Shown here: positions 17,410 through 26,721 of the stretch, piece by piece
How the letters are laid out: each line of letters opens with the position of its first letter
Position numbering within the stretch: the stretch's first letter is position 1
Assembly: GCA_900317755.1 (NCBI GenBank)
Contig: ONHZ01000037.1
Span: 1-56,061, forward strand
Direction of reading: 5' to 3'
DNA length: 56,061 nt
Source: an uncultured Lachnospiraceae bacterium
GTDB lineage: Bacteria > Bacillota > Clostridia > Lachnospirales > Lachnospiraceae
Notes under the pieces: model-generated
What the model saw: only the letters and a program-made list of their open reading frames with translations
What the model was told of the DNA's origin: nothing
Database searches by the model: none
Made by a program: the position numbers and the translations under genes

Positions 17410-18675
17410 CTACTCAATATTCATAAGGTCACATTCAGCAAGATGATCCCTGATTCTTAAGAACTGATTGATGCTGAGCGTCGATTCATCATAGTAGCCC
17501 TTTGCTGAAAGCTCATTAAGAAGCTGAATGATCACCATGCTCTGATTCCATCCACTGGAAAAAGTATCTTTTTTCTCGCTGTCTAAAATCTCAAGTCTTG
17601 TGACTACCTCATTTGAAATGTCAACGACTGCTTCTTCCTTTGTTTCAGGAATGTAATCCTTCAAACCATATTTTGAAATAATCGCTGTCACATCATTTGG
17701 AAAGCAATGGTTCACTGCTGCTTTCACCGCATTTTCACGTTCCGGCTCACCATAAATTTTACCAAGCCTGTAGTAAAAGCCTGCAGCTGCTATGGTATTT
17801 TCATCTAGTCCAATCAGCTTTGCAGATTCACGGGCAGCCTTCTCAACACGCCTCGCATGCTCATACTCTCTCATCGAATAATGCTTCATATCCTGTACAA
17901 GAGAGTAATCATTATCAAGGATCGAATCAAATGTATTTTTTTCTTCTTCCGAAACACTTTTCTGGAAGTGCGGAAAAACAAAATAATAAATGATGCAGTC
18001 TGCAGCCGCTTCCAAAGCACCAATCAGCAGATTTTCTTTCTCATACGAAGCATGGGAAAAATAATAAAAAATCTGCGGCAAAATAAACTGAATCAGAAAA
18101 AGGGTAATCAGAGATAAATATGAAAATCCGTTTTCTTTTCTATTGTCTGTCAAAAGTGCTGCTGCAAGAAAAATAATGATGGCATTGCTTACAACATAAA
18201 TACTGCTCCCTAATATTACAGAAAATATAATAATTAAAAATATCCCGGCTGGTAGTGAAAGCCTCATGTCCATAAAAGCTGTAAGTATTATTGCAACAAT
18301 TGCAGCTGGGAAAAAATATTCGGGCAAAAATGCGCCAGCAAATATGATGGCCAGAGAAAAAACTATTGAAATAAAAATATTTCTGTAACTAGTGCTTTCA
18401 TAAGAAAGCCTTCCTGACAGTCGGTATGTCCGAAGCTCCAGAAAGAAAATAAGCAGGAACATCATTGACAGAATACTCGTTAAAATAGCTGTATCTGGAA
18501 GCACGCCTTTAATAAAAGATAATGCAAATACGGCTGCAATAGTAAATAATGCAATCAAAATCAGATATGCTATTCTTCTGACAGAAATATATTTTTCTCC
18601 AGGCTTTTCAATACTATTTTCTAGATTATTTTCTTTTCCTTTCTCTTGCCTTGCTTTCATATTCTTCGTATGCAT
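17410..18675 (-). CDS. PgpH-like 7TM-HD protein with degenerate HD site
   Basis: By position between phoH and ybeY this is the counterpart of PgpH, the membrane c-di-AMP phosphodiesterase of Firmicutes. PgpH proteins are about 700 residues with an extracellular 7TMR-HDED domain, seven membrane helices and a cytosolic HD domain. This one has 421 residues. It lacks the extracellular domain, keeps seven or eight hydrophobic segments between residues 34 and 234, and ends in an HD-like domain. His273 in YEHARRV remains, but the family block FYHDIGK reads FYYRLGK at 300-306, so both residues of the HD dyad are gone. It is therefore unlikely to hydrolyse c-di-AMP in the known way and may be a pseudoenzyme. 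Its start overlaps phoH by 50 bases, or less if the internal Met6 is used. Confidence 0.82.
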   Translation of the reverse strand: MHTKNMKARQEKGKENNLENSIEKPGEKYISVRRIAYLILIALFTIAAVFALSFIKGVLPDTAILTSILSMMFLLIFFLELRTYRLSGRLSYESTSYRNIFISIVFSLAIIFAGAFLPEYFFPAAIVAIILTAFMDMRLSLPAGIFLIIIFSVILGSSIYVVSNAIIIFLAAALLTDNRKENGFSYLSLITLFLIQFILPQIFYYFSHASYEKENLLIGALEAAADCIIYYFVFPHFQKSVSEEEKNTFDSILDNDYSLVQDMKHYSMREYEHARRVEKAARESAKLIGLDENTIAAAGFYYRLGKIYGEPERENAVKAAVNHCFPNDVTAIISKYGLKDYIPETKEEAVVDISNEVVTRLEILDSEKKDTFSSGWNQSMVIIQLLNELSAKGYYDESTLSINQFLRIRDHLAECDLMNIE

Positions 18676-19639
18676 TCACAATTTTCTGGACTAATGGATG
18701 CCTTACGACATCGGCACCAGTGAGATTAATGAATGAAATGCCATCAATATCTGAAATCACCCGTCTGGCAAGCTCCAGACCTGAAACAGTATCAGCTGGA
18801 AGATCCTTCTGGGTAAGGTCTCCTGTCACAATGATCTTTGAACCAAAACCTATTCTCGTGAGAAACATCTTCATCTGGGAAGGCGTCGTATTCTGTGCCT
18901 CATCAAGAATAATAAAAGCACCATCAAGCGTCCGTCCTCTCATATAAGCAAGCGGAGCAACCTCAATAAGACCTTTTTCAGAATTCCTGAAAAAATTCTC
19001 CTGCCCCATGATCTCATACAAGGCATCATAAAGTGGTCTCAGGTAAGGATCGATTTTGCTCTGGAGATCTCCTGGAAGGAAGCCCAATTTCTCACCGGCT
19101 TCAATCGCCGGACGGGTAAGGATAATTCTTGAAACATCTCCCCTTGCAAATGCACTGACAGCCATTGCCATAGCAAGATAAGTCTTTCCAGTTCCTGCAG
19201 GACCGATTCCAAAGGTAATCATATTCTTTCGAATAGAATCTACATACTCCTTCTGCCCCAATGTCTTCGGCTTCACAGGCTTTCCTGTGACTGTATGGCA
19301 GATAATGTCAGAATCAAGCTTTTCTATCGCCTTCTTGTCAGAATCTTTTTTTAGTGAAAGAAGATAGCTTACATTCTGTTCGTCAATCACATCACCATTT
19401 TGGGATTGTTTTGAAAGTTCCTGAAGAATAAAAACGGTTTTATTTACCGGTCCCTCTTCACCTATGATCTTGATCTTGTCTTCACGGGAAATGATCGTCA
19501 CATGAAGCTCCTTTTCTATGAGCTTTATGTTTTTATCAAATTCTCCAAAAATATTTCCAAGTTCCTCTGCAGGCAGGCTAATCTGTGCTTCCGTATACAA
19601 TCTCCTACTTCTAAATTCTGTTGGACTATCCTGTAACAA
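18626..19639 (-). CDS. PhoH family ATPase
   Basis: The 337-residue product is a PhoH-like P-loop NTPase, a family linked to RNA metabolism but without a settled reaction. It has an N-terminal KH-like segment, Walker A GPAGTGKTYLA near residue 148, and the Walker B-type FIILDEAQNTTPSQMKMFLTR followed by IIVTGDLTQKDLP. The start appears to be a TTG at 19637-19639 with GAGGG about four bases upstream. The family-like sequence FRSRRLYTEAQI begins soon after. It heads the co-directional chain running through ybeY to mutL. The conserved phoH - pgpH-like - ybeY order supports the call. Confidence 0.92.
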   Translation of the reverse strand: MLQDSPTEFRSRRLYTEAQISLPAEELGNIFGEFDKNIKLIEKELHVTIISREDKIKIIGEEGPVNKTVFILQELSKQSQNGDVIDEQNVSYLLSLKKDSDKKAIEKLDSDIICHTVTGKPVKPKTLGQKEYVDSIRKNMITFGIGPAGTGKTYLAMAMAVSAFARGDVSRIILTRPAIEAGEKLGFLPGDLQSKIDPYLRPLYDALYEIMGQENFFRNSEKGLIEVAPLAYMRGRTLDGAFIILDEAQNTTPSQMKMFLTRIGFGSKIIVTGDLTQKDLPADTVSGLELARRVISDIDGISFINLTGADVVRHPLVQKIVNAYEEYESKARERKRK

Positions 19640-19735
19640 GCACCCTCACAAATCCAACATTTTGTATTCTAACACTTCAAACTAACAAATACTAGTATTT
19701 CATTTCATGACTTTACATTAATACAAAATAATTTC

Positions 19736-20971
19736 TTACTGGGCTTCACCTGTAGAATCTGCTGCCTGATCCTGCGTGGCAGTGTCTGCCGGCGTCTCAG
19801 GAATAACCGCATCAGGTGAAGGCATATAAGAAAAGCTGCCTCTGTAAATAGCACTTGAAAGCTTATTCTTTGTAATTGCAACCGCTGATAAAATATGCTG
19901 CCCTTCCGGAACATCTATAGGACCTGTATATTTTGTAGAATTTACAGAGGGCTCGCTCTCATCCCAAGCATAATATATGACGGCATTCTTCTGATTGCAG
20001 GTAATCGTAATCTGAGTCGGCACAGTAAAAGTCCCGCCATCAGGATTCACTACTGGCATATCAGGTGTCTCATAGGATATGGAATATTCATTCGAGACTA
20101 CATCTCCAAAAAAGCCATCCCGATTGATACATCTGGCCGTAACAACTGTTTTACCATCTGTAATTGAGATTGGGTCTCGATATAATGTACCATTGGTTTT
20201 GTCGGGAGTACTTCCATCCAATGTATAATAAATATCTAAATTTTCAGAATTCGAAAGGACGAGTTCGATATCATCATCATAATTTCCGCCTTCTTTTGAA
20301 AACTCAGGAACGGGAACAATGTATTTTGAAATTATTTTCTTCTGTTCATCAGTCACTGCGGATGCATTTAATTGTTCAAGTTCAGAATAATCCGGCTCAT
20401 CCTTTGCCATATTGACAAGCCCGATAAATGCATCATATTCTTTATTATCTTTTTTCAGGGAAGATTCATAGTATTTCTTTGCATTATCATAATCTTTTAG
20501 CCTGTAATAACATGTACCGATATCTGAATATAAGGATGCTGAATTATCAATATTTGAAGCCACAAGAAAATAAGACAAGGCGCCGGCATAATCACTATTT
20601 TTAAATTTTTCTTTGCCAAGTGAAATCTGGTTCGATGGTGAAAAATAATAGATCAGAATAGAGGAAACAGCAATTAATACGATGACTAATATTATGATTC
20701 TTTTTTTTGTGACTACAGTTTTAAAAAAAGACTTGGATTTTTGAAGAATGGCATGATCGCCAGGCGTATCTTCTTTCTCTTTATTATCTTTTTCAGATTC
20801 CGTAACAGTGGAATCGTTGTCTGAAGTGGTATTTTTTTCATCAGAAACAATGCCCGGGAGAATATCTTCCTCGAGGGCATTATAATCAGGTACCATTTGC
20901 ACAGGCTTGCCGCACTTGTCGCAGTAGACCTTGCCGTCTGCTATTTCGTTTCCACAATATTTACACTTCAT
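19736..20971 (-). CDS. Zinc-ribbon, TPR and chitobiase-C-like repeat membrane protein
   Basis: This 411-residue protein is modular. Residues 3-21 form a double CxxC zinc ribbon (CKYCGNE and CDKCGK). An acidic Ser/Thr/Asp-rich linker follows, then one membrane helix at about 91-110. Two TPR-like units lie near residues 118-190 (LGKEKFKNSDYAGALSYF and YYRLKDYDNAKKYYESSL). Two repeats of the chitobiase/beta-hexosaminidase C-terminal type carry IYYTLDGSTPD and IYYAWDESEPSV. The layout suggests a cytosolic N-terminus and an outside C-terminus. The role is unknown; ribbon-TPR anchors of this sort are common in Lachnospiraceae. Palindromic element G begins about 14 bases upstream of the start. Confidence 0.82.
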   Translation of the reverse strand: MKCKYCGNEIADGKVYCDKCGKPVQMVPDYNALEEDILPGIVSDEKNTTSDNDSTVTESEKDNKEKEDTPGDHAILQKSKSFFKTVVTKKRIIILVIVLIAVSSILIYYFSPSNQISLGKEKFKNSDYAGALSYFLVASNIDNSASLYSDIGTCYYRLKDYDNAKKYYESSLKKDNKEYDAFIGLVNMAKDEPDYSELEQLNASAVTDEQKKIISKYIVPVPEFSKEGGNYDDDIELVLSNSENLDIYYTLDGSTPDKTNGTLYRDPISITDGKTVVTARCINRDGFFGDVVSNEYSISYETPDMPVVNPDGGTFTVPTQITITCNQKNAVIYYAWDESEPSVNSTKYTGPIDVPEGQHILSAVAITKNKLSSAIYRGSFSYMPSPDAVIPETPADTATQDQAADSTGEAQ

Positions 20972-20985
20972 AAAATAATATATAT

Positions 20986-21101
20986 GTATTACTCACGTCG
21001 CAAAAAAATGAACATCTGAAAACCCGCTCTCGCTCATGACTCGACGTCCGAGTCATGGTTTTGCAGATGCATCATTTTTTTGCTCCGCTCGAGTATGATA
21101 T
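20986..21101 (+). repeat. Palindromic intergenic element G
   Basis: This element sits between folD and the zinc-ribbon gene. GCAAAAAAATGA (21000-21011) pairs perfectly with TCATTTTTTTGC (21072-21083). ACATCTGAAAAC (21012-21023) pairs with GTTTTGCAGATG (21058-21069) with one mismatch. CATGACTCG (21035-21043) pairs with CGAGTCATG (21049-21057) across the five-base loop ACGTC. The unpaired strand CCGCTCTCGCT at 21024-21034 is shared with elements E and F. The right end CGCTCGAGTAT matches the right end of element A. Confidence 0.8.
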
Positions 21102-21118
21102 AAATTGCAGTATGTAAC

Positions 21119-21964
21119 CTATCTCATTCTATGTGATGACGAAATCAGTGTATTCTGCATGAGCATCGCAATGGTCATCGGGCCGACACCGCCTGGGACG
21201 GGTGTGATGAAGGAGCACTTATCCTTGACGGCTTCGAAATCGACATCGCCGCAAAGTTTTCCGTTCTCGTCACGATCCATACCGACATCGATGACGGCAG
21301 CACCATTCTTGATATATTCAGGAGTGAAGAATTTAGGCTTGCCGATGGCGGCGATGAGGATATCTGCCTCTGTGCATTCTTTTTTGAGATCAGAAGTATG
21401 TGAGTGGCAGATTGTGACTGTTGCATTCTCACGGAGAAGAAGCATAGCCATCGGCTTGCCGACGATGTTCGAGCGGCCTACAACAACCGCCTTCTTTCCG
21501 TCGAGTACGACTCCATATCTATGCAGCAGCTCAATGATGCCATGAGGTGTGCATGGTAAGAAGCACTCATCCCCAATCAGCATATTTCCTACATTTACAG
21601 GATGAAAGCCATCGACATCCTTTTTCGGAGAAATGGCATTCGTAATCTTCTTCTCATCAATATGTTTCGGAAGTGGAAGCTGCACCAGAATCCCGTCGCA
21701 GTCGCTCCTATTATTCAGCTCATCAATCAGCTTCAAGAGCTCTTCTTCTGTCGTGTTCTCAGGTAGCTCATAGGATAATGACCTGATTCCAGTATACTCA
21801 CATGCTCTCTTTTTATTCCTGACATAGACCTGCGAAGCCGGATTTTCACCAACTAAAATCACAGCCAGCATCGGCTCTACACCGCCCTTCTTCAGCTTCG
21901 CAACTTCATCCCTGACCTCGTCCTTAATATCCTGTGAAGTTTTCTTACCATCAATTATTGTCAT
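21119..21964 (-). CDS. folD: Bifunctional methylene-THF dehydrogenase/cyclohydrolase FolD
   Basis: FolD interconverts methylene-THF, methenyl-THF and 10-formyl-THF in one-carbon metabolism. The 281-residue length is standard. [14 protein letters not shown] near residue 50 carries the catalytic Lys region, [10 protein letters not shown] and the Asp-Gly-Phe-His-Pro block bind folate, and [13 protein letters not shown] starts the NADP-binding part. [14 protein letters not shown] closes the protein. It lies directly downstream of fhs, which makes the 10-formyl-THF that FolD consumes or balances. Palindromic elements H and G flank it on both sides. Confidence 0.97.
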   Translation of the reverse strand: MTIIDGKKTSQDIKDEVRDEVAKLKKGGVEPMLAVILVGENPASQVYVRNKKRACEYTGIRSLSYELPENTTEEELLKLIDELNNRSDCDGILVQLPLPKHIDEKKITNAISPKKDVDGFHPVNVGNMLIGDECFLPCTPHGIIELLHRYGVVLDGKKAVVVGRSNIVGKPMAMLLLRENATVTICHSHTSDLKKECTEADILIAAIGKPKFFTPEYIKNGAAVIDVGMDRDENGKLCGDVDFEAVKDKCSFITPVPGGVGPMTIAMLMQNTLISSSHRMR

Positions 21965-21977
21965 TTATTTATCCCTC

Positions 21978-22031
21978 ATACTCACGTCGAAAAAGTACTC
22001 AAAAATCCTCGCTCCCTCGCGACGTGAGTAT
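21978..22031 (+). repeat. Palindromic intergenic element H
   Basis: A short relative of the family fills the gap between fhs and folD. ATACTCACGTCG (21978-21989) is the exact reverse complement of CGACGTGAGTAT (22020-22031), leaving a 30-base interior with TCGCTCCCTCG. The left arm TACTCACGTCG is also the left end of element G. It lies 13 bases from the folD start and 11 bases from the fhs stop. It could equally act as a weak transcription barrier, but no T tract follows on the minus strand. Confidence 0.7.
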
Positions 22032-22042
22032 TACTGCAAAAA

Positions 22043-23713
22043 TTAGAACAGTCCTGTGATGCGTCCGTCGTCATCTACATCAATATTGAACGCAGCCGGT
22101 TCTTTTGGAAGCCCCGGCATTGTCATGATGCTTCCGAGTGTTGCAACGATGAAGCCTGCGCCAGCAGATGGATAGATTTCACGAACCGTGATTTCGAAGT
22201 CCGTCGGTCTTCCAAGCTTCTTCGGATCATCAGAAAGCGAATACTGTGTCTTTGCCATGCAGACAGGAAGATTTGCAAGTCCCATGTCTGTGCAGCGCTT
22301 AATCTCACGCTCTGCAGCCGGGCTGTAATTTACCTTCGAAGCGCCATAGATTTCTTTTGCAATCGTCTCAATCTTTTCCTTGATAGAAAGCTCATCCGGA
22401 TAGAGAACATGGAAATCAGACTTCTTCGTCTCAAGCGTATGAAGAACTTCCTTGGCAAGATCAATTCCGCCTTCACCGCCCTTTGCCCATACTTCAGAAA
22501 GTGCAAAGTCGCAGTCTCTTTCACGGCAGAAGTCCTCTACAAACTTGATTTCAGCATCCGTATCAGTAAGGAATCTGTTTAAGGTAACGACAATCGGAAC
22601 ACCATATTTCTTAATATTTTCGATATGCTTTTCAAGGTTCACTATGCCCTTCTTCAGTGCGTCGAGATTTTCCTCGGAAAGCTCATCTTTTGGAACGCCG
22701 CCATTATATTTAAGTGCACGGATAGTTGCTACAATGACAGCACAGTCAGGAGCAATGCCTGCCTTGCGGCACTTAATGTCCATGAATTTCTCTGCGCCAA
22801 GATCAGCACCGAAGCCTGCCTCCGTAATAGCAATATCGCCAAGCTTCAGAGCAGCCTTTGTAGCCTTTACCGAGTTGCAGCCATGTGCAATATTTGCGAA
22901 AGGTCCGCCATGGACAATGGCCGGATTTCCCTCAAGCGTCTGGATCATGTTTGGCTTTATGGCGTCCTTGAGAAGTGCCGCCATAGCACCGACTGCCTTT
23001 AAGTCCTTTGCTGTAACTGGCTTTCCATCAAGGTCATATGCAACAATAATCTTTGAAAGCCTGTCTTTCAGATCCTTCATATCAGTAGCAAGGCAGAAAA
23101 TAGCCATGATTTCTGATGCAACCGTAATGCAGAAATGATCCTCTCTTACGAAGCCGTCACCCTTTGCACCAAGGCCGACGACAATATTTCGAAGGACACG
23201 GTCATTCATATCCATGCAGCGCTTGAATACGATCTGTCTCGTATCTATTCTAAGCGGATTTCCGTGCTGGATGGAATTGTCCAGCATGGCGCATAATAGA
23301 TTATTTGCAGAGGTAATGGCGTGAAAATCGCCGGTAAAATGAAGGTTTAAGTCCTCCATAGGAATAACCTGCGCATAACCACCGCCTGCAGCGCCGCCCT
23401 TTATTCCGAAGCACGGTCCAAGTGAAGGCTCACGAAGTGCGAGGCAGGCCTTCTTTCCAAGCTTGCCAAAAGCTTCTGCAAGACCAATTGAAGTCGTGGT
23501 CTTTCCCTCTCCAGCAGGAGTTGGATTGATCGCGGTGACAAGGACTAACTTTCCATCAGGCTTGTCTTCAAGTTTTTTCAGTGCTTCGTCAGAAATCTTT
23601 GCCTTATATTTTCCATAAAGTTCGAGATCATCCTCTGAAAGACCTATTTTTTCAGCAACTTCAGTAATCTTTAACGGTGTAACACTCTGTGCAATTTCAA
23701 TATCACTTTTCAT
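22043..23713 (-). CDS. fhs: Formate-tetrahydrofolate ligase
   Basis: This enzyme makes 10-formyl-THF from formate, THF and ATP. The 556-residue product has the P-loop [14 protein letters not shown] near residues 65-78 and family blocks [52 protein letters not shown] and the C-terminal [12 protein letters not shown]. It is used by acetogens and many other clostridia in purine and serine metabolism. No other Wood-Ljungdahl gene is in this window. The ribosome binding site AGAAGGAG lies just upstream, and a promoter and possible cre site precede it. folD follows on the same strand. Confidence 0.97.
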   Translation of the reverse strand: MKSDIEIAQSVTPLKITEVAEKIGLSEDDLELYGKYKAKISDEALKKLEDKPDGKLVLVTAINPTPAGEGKTTTSIGLAEAFGKLGKKACLALREPSLGPCFGIKGGAAGGGYAQVIPMEDLNLHFTGDFHAITSANNLLCAMLDNSIQHGNPLRIDTRQIVFKRCMDMNDRVLRNIVVGLGAKGDGFVREDHFCITVASEIMAIFCLATDMKDLKDRLSKIIVAYDLDGKPVTAKDLKAVGAMAALLKDAIKPNMIQTLEGNPAIVHGGPFANIAHGCNSVKATKAALKLGDIAITEAGFGADLGAEKFMDIKCRKAGIAPDCAVIVATIRALKYNGGVPKDELSEENLDALKKGIVNLEKHIENIKKYGVPIVVTLNRFLTDTDAEIKFVEDFCRERDCDFALSEVWAKGGEGGIDLAKEVLHTLETKKSDFHVLYPDELSIKEKIETIAKEIYGASKVNYSPAAEREIKRCTDMGLANLPVCMAKTQYSLSDDPKKLGRPTDFEITVREIYPSAGAGFIVATLGSIMTMPGLPKEPAAFNIDVDDDGRITGLF

Positions 23714-23752
23714 AGCACTTCTCCTTCTATCAAGTCAAAACGCAATGTATGT

Positions 23753-23781
23753 ATTTTATCAAAATAATAACTGTATGTAAA
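23753..23781 (-). promoter_or_regulatory. Promoter for fhs
   Basis: On the minus strand TTTACA (23781-23776) and TAAAAT (23758-23753) are separated by 17 bases and lie about 40 bases upstream of the fhs start codon. The boxes are close to the sigma-A consensus. Confidence 0.6.
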
Positions 23782-23797
23782 ATGAAAACGCAAATCT

Positions 23798-23812
23798 ATG
23801 CAATCGTTTCCA
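23798..23812 (-). promoter_or_regulatory. Candidate CcpA cre site upstream of fhs
   Basis: On the minus strand TTGGAAACGATTGCA fits the cre consensus WTGNAANCGNWNNCW at every position. It ends 16 bases upstream of the -35 box of fhs, a spacing more often seen with activation than with blockage. The match is by eye and one match in 56 kb could arise by chance. Confidence 0.4.
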
Positions 23813-23855
23813 ATGCATTTATCCACCAAAATTAATAAGCAGAAAGCATTATTTC

Positions 23856-26648
23856 TTATTCATCATCTTCATCAGCATTAGAAGCATCTGAACTACCTGA
23901 AGTAAGATAATTTTCAAAATCTTCCTTCTTCATAAGTACACGCCTCGGCTTCGTACCGTCTTCAGGACCAACTACTCCGGCTTCGCCAAGCTCATCCATT
24001 ATTCTGGCCGCACGGTTAAAGCCAATCTTTAAATATCTCTGCAGCATTCCGATGGAAGCCTTCTGCTTGTCAGTAATCAGCCTACCGGCATCTGCAAAAT
24101 AATAATCCCTGCCGTCATCAGGTGCATCACTGCCTCCACCTTCAGAGCCATTGGAAGTGTTTCCGCCATTTCCAGAGCTTGTAGTCATAACATTATTTGC
24201 ATGATTTTCTATTTCTTTTGAAATGGTTTCGCTTTCATTCTTTGTCTCTTCATCCACATTATTATCTTTTATGAATTTGACAACCTTAGACACTTCGGAA
24301 TCATCTACAAAAGTTCCCTGAACCCTTATAGGCTTTGCCAAACCTTGAGGGAAATATAGCATGTCACCATGCCCTAAAAGCTTTTCAGCACCATTCATAT
24401 CTAAAATTGTTCTTGAATCTACACCACTTGTTACGGCAAATGCAATACGGGATGGCATGTTAGCCTTAATAAGTCCAGTAATAACGTTTACAGAAGGTCT
24501 CTGTGTTGCTATGACAAGATGTATTCCCGCCGCACGTGCCAGCTGTGCCAGACGACAGATCGATGACTCAACCTCTTTTGATGCAACCATCATGAGATCA
24601 GCAAGCTCGTCTACGATAACAATAATCTGAGGCATCTTCTTCTCAGTCGGAACGATTTCACCAGCTTCATTTGGCTCCATTATTTCGCCATGGGCAACCT
24701 TTTCATTAAATGACTTCATGTCACGGACGCCGGCATTTGCAAATCGCTCGTACCTCTTTGTCATCTCATTTACAGCCCATTGAAGTGCACCGGCAGCCTT
24801 CTTTGGATCAGTCACAACAGGAACTAATAGGTGTGGTATGCCATTATATACAGAAAGCTCAACAATCTTTGGGTCGATCATGATGAATTTAACTTCATCT
24901 GGGGTTGCCTTATAAAGAATACTCATGATAATGGTATTAATGCAGACAGACTTACCTGAACCGGTAGCACCAGCAATAAGTACATGCGGCATCTTTGCAA
25001 TATCAGAAATAATAATATTGCCAGCGATATCCTTTCCTGCAGCAAATGCAATCTTTGATTTACTGTTACGAAATGCAGAAGATTCCATCAGTTCCCTGAA
25101 AGTAACCATTGAAGCTTCTTTATTAGGAACTTCAATACCAACAGCCGCCTTTCCAGGAATTGGCGCTTCTATTCGAATGTCAGGTACAGCAAGGTTCAGC
25201 TTTATATCATCTGAAAGATTGATGATTTTAGAAACCTTAACGCCTGCATTTGGCTTTATTTCAAATCTTGTGACGGCAGGTCCCTGCATATAATCAGTGA
25301 CTTCCGCATCTACACCAAATTCAGTAAGGGTACGCTGAAGCCTGTTCTTCATCTCAGTAAGGTTCTGTGCAGTTGAGCCTTTTTGAGCAGAATAAGTCTT
25401 TAGTAACTCGATTGTAGGAAAAATATACTTTTCATTTGAAGATTTCAAAAGCTTAGAAATTGAAGCCGTTTTTGCACTCCTTTGCTCTTTTTCTCTGACT
25501 TTGGCAGCTGGCCTCAATACATCTTCAGGATTCTCACCAATATTATTACTTTTTGTAGTGGATTTTCTGGAACGTAAAGGTACCCAGTCATCTTCATCAT
25601 CTATCTTTGAGTCAGTAGATTCTTTTATTATTTCCTCATCATTTTTCTCAGCAGGTGGTATTTCAGAAACAGAAACCGGCTGATTTTCATCAGAAACTGG
25701 ATTTACTCTGACTTTGGAAACCTTATGTTCAGTAAGATTATCAGCTGAAAGCTCATCTTCAGAAGCATCAGAAGCTTTATTTATCCCATCCATTGAAGGT
25801 GCAGAAACCCTGATGATTTCCTTTACTTCATCAGATTCTTTTTTAGCTTCTTCAGCTGAAGCGACAAGATCTGTGGCAGGCGTAACGCCCCTACCATCAA
25901 GGTTCTGCATTGCATTTTTCTTTTTCTCTTCAGCTAGTTTCTTTCTCTGTTCTTCAGCAGCCTTTGCCTCTTCACGTTCTCTTTTGTGACGTTCAGCCCT
26001 CTCTATGAGCTCTGCCTGTTTCTGTTCCTCTCTGTCGTGCAGCCTTTCTTCGTGAAGACGCCTTCTCTCCTCGGCTCTCATTTCCTTTGTCTTTGCACGG
26101 TCTTCATTTGTATCTTCTGAATACTCATGCAGCATACGGACAAAAGAACGTCCGGTCAGAACAATGAAGGCAATGACCATACAGATCACTGTGACAATAA
26201 AGGCCCCATATATTCCAAATGCCTTATAAAAAATCATTGCAAGAAGACCGCCAAAAAAACCGCCTCCTGCACGGGTCTCATATGCTGTAGAAAATGAATA
26301 TAATGGATCAGAAGACACTCCGCCTGTAACAATCAGATCAGAAAGTGTGGAAATAAACCACAAAATAAATAAGATCGAAATAATTTTCGTAGAAAGATGC
26401 TCATTATTCAGATTCGAAAAAATAAATAATGTGCCAAGCAGTAATATTGCAGGAAGCAGATAAGCGATTACACCAAAAAGGCCAAAGCTTACCTTTGAAA
26501 CCGCACTGATTACTACACCGCCAATATTAAAAATACCGAGTACAAGAAGCAGGGACAGTGCGACAATAATCAGAAGGATGACGTCGAATTTTATTTCATC
26601 CCTCTGCCTTACATTTTTCTTTGTGTTTCTTCTTTTCTTTGCTGCCAT
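23856..26648 (-). CDS. DNA translocase FtsK/SpoIIIE
   Basis: FtsK-type translocases pump DNA away from the division septum. The 930-residue product has four N-terminal membrane helices at about 20-165, then a long charged linker rich in Glu, Arg and Lys to about residue 400. The motor domain has Walker A GATGSGKS near residue 565 and the VDELADLMM Walker B region. A C-terminal winged-helix gamma domain ([19 protein letters not shown]) reads the chromosome orientation sequences. No Shine-Dalgarno sequence is visible: the T tract of a perfect hairpin ends only a few bases before the ATG. FtsK and SpoIIIE cannot be separated by sequence alone. Confidence 0.95.
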   Translation of the reverse strand: MAAKKRRNTKKNVRQRDEIKFDVILLIIVALSLLLVLGIFNIGGVVISAVSKVSFGLFGVIAYLLPAILLLGTLFIFSNLNNEHLSTKIISILFILWFISTLSDLIVTGGVSSDPLYSFSTAYETRAGGGFFGGLLAMIFYKAFGIYGAFIVTVICMVIAFIVLTGRSFVRMLHEYSEDTNEDRAKTKEMRAEERRRLHEERLHDREEQKQAELIERAERHKREREEAKAAEEQRKKLAEEKKKNAMQNLDGRGVTPATDLVASAEEAKKESDEVKEIIRVSAPSMDGINKASDASEDELSADNLTEHKVSKVRVNPVSDENQPVSVSEIPPAEKNDEEIIKESTDSKIDDEDDWVPLRSRKSTTKSNNIGENPEDVLRPAAKVREKEQRSAKTASISKLLKSSNEKYIFPTIELLKTYSAQKGSTAQNLTEMKNRLQRTLTEFGVDAEVTDYMQGPAVTRFEIKPNAGVKVSKIINLSDDIKLNLAVPDIRIEAPIPGKAAVGIEVPNKEASMVTFRELMESSAFRNSKSKIAFAAGKDIAGNIIISDIAKMPHVLIAGATGSGKSVCINTIIMSILYKATPDEVKFIMIDPKIVELSVYNGIPHLLVPVVTDPKKAAGALQWAVNEMTKRYERFANAGVRDMKSFNEKVAHGEIMEPNEAGEIVPTEKKMPQIIVIVDELADLMMVASKEVESSICRLAQLARAAGIHLVIATQRPSVNVITGLIKANMPSRIAFAVTSGVDSRTILDMNGAEKLLGHGDMLYFPQGLAKPIRVQGTFVDDSEVSKVVKFIKDNNVDEETKNESETISKEIENHANNVMTTSSGNGGNTSNGSEGGGSDAPDDGRDYYFADAGRLITDKQKASIGMLQRYLKIGFNRAARIMDELGEAGVVGPEDGTKPRRVLMKKEDFENYLTSGSSDASNADEDDE

Positions 26649-26654
26649 AATCTT

Positions 26655-26691
26655 AAAAAAGTCATATGAATGCGTAACGACTCATATGACT
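26655..26691 (-). terminator. Hairpin with T tract between glgA and ftsK
   Basis: On the minus strand AGTCATATGA and TCATATGACT (26691-26682 and 26669-26660) form a perfect 10-bp stem with a 12-base loop. The stem's final T and the next five bases make a run of six Ts. It looks like an intrinsic terminator for glgA, though the stem is AT-rich. It ends about seven bases before the ftsK ATG, so ftsK transcription must begin inside or downstream of it, or read through. Confidence 0.6.
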
Positions 26692-26721
26692 CAAATAAAA
26701 ACATAATAAATTAATTTGATA

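Noticed and set aside
21000-22040. Elements G and H as plain Rho-independent terminators
   Set aside because: No T tract follows the stems in the direction of transcription, and G contains the shared unpaired motif of E and F.
22452-23138. Long plus-strand open frame (228 codons) opposite fhs
   Set aside because: It is the antisense shadow of a highly conserved enzyme gene, with no ribosome site and no recognisable protein sequence.
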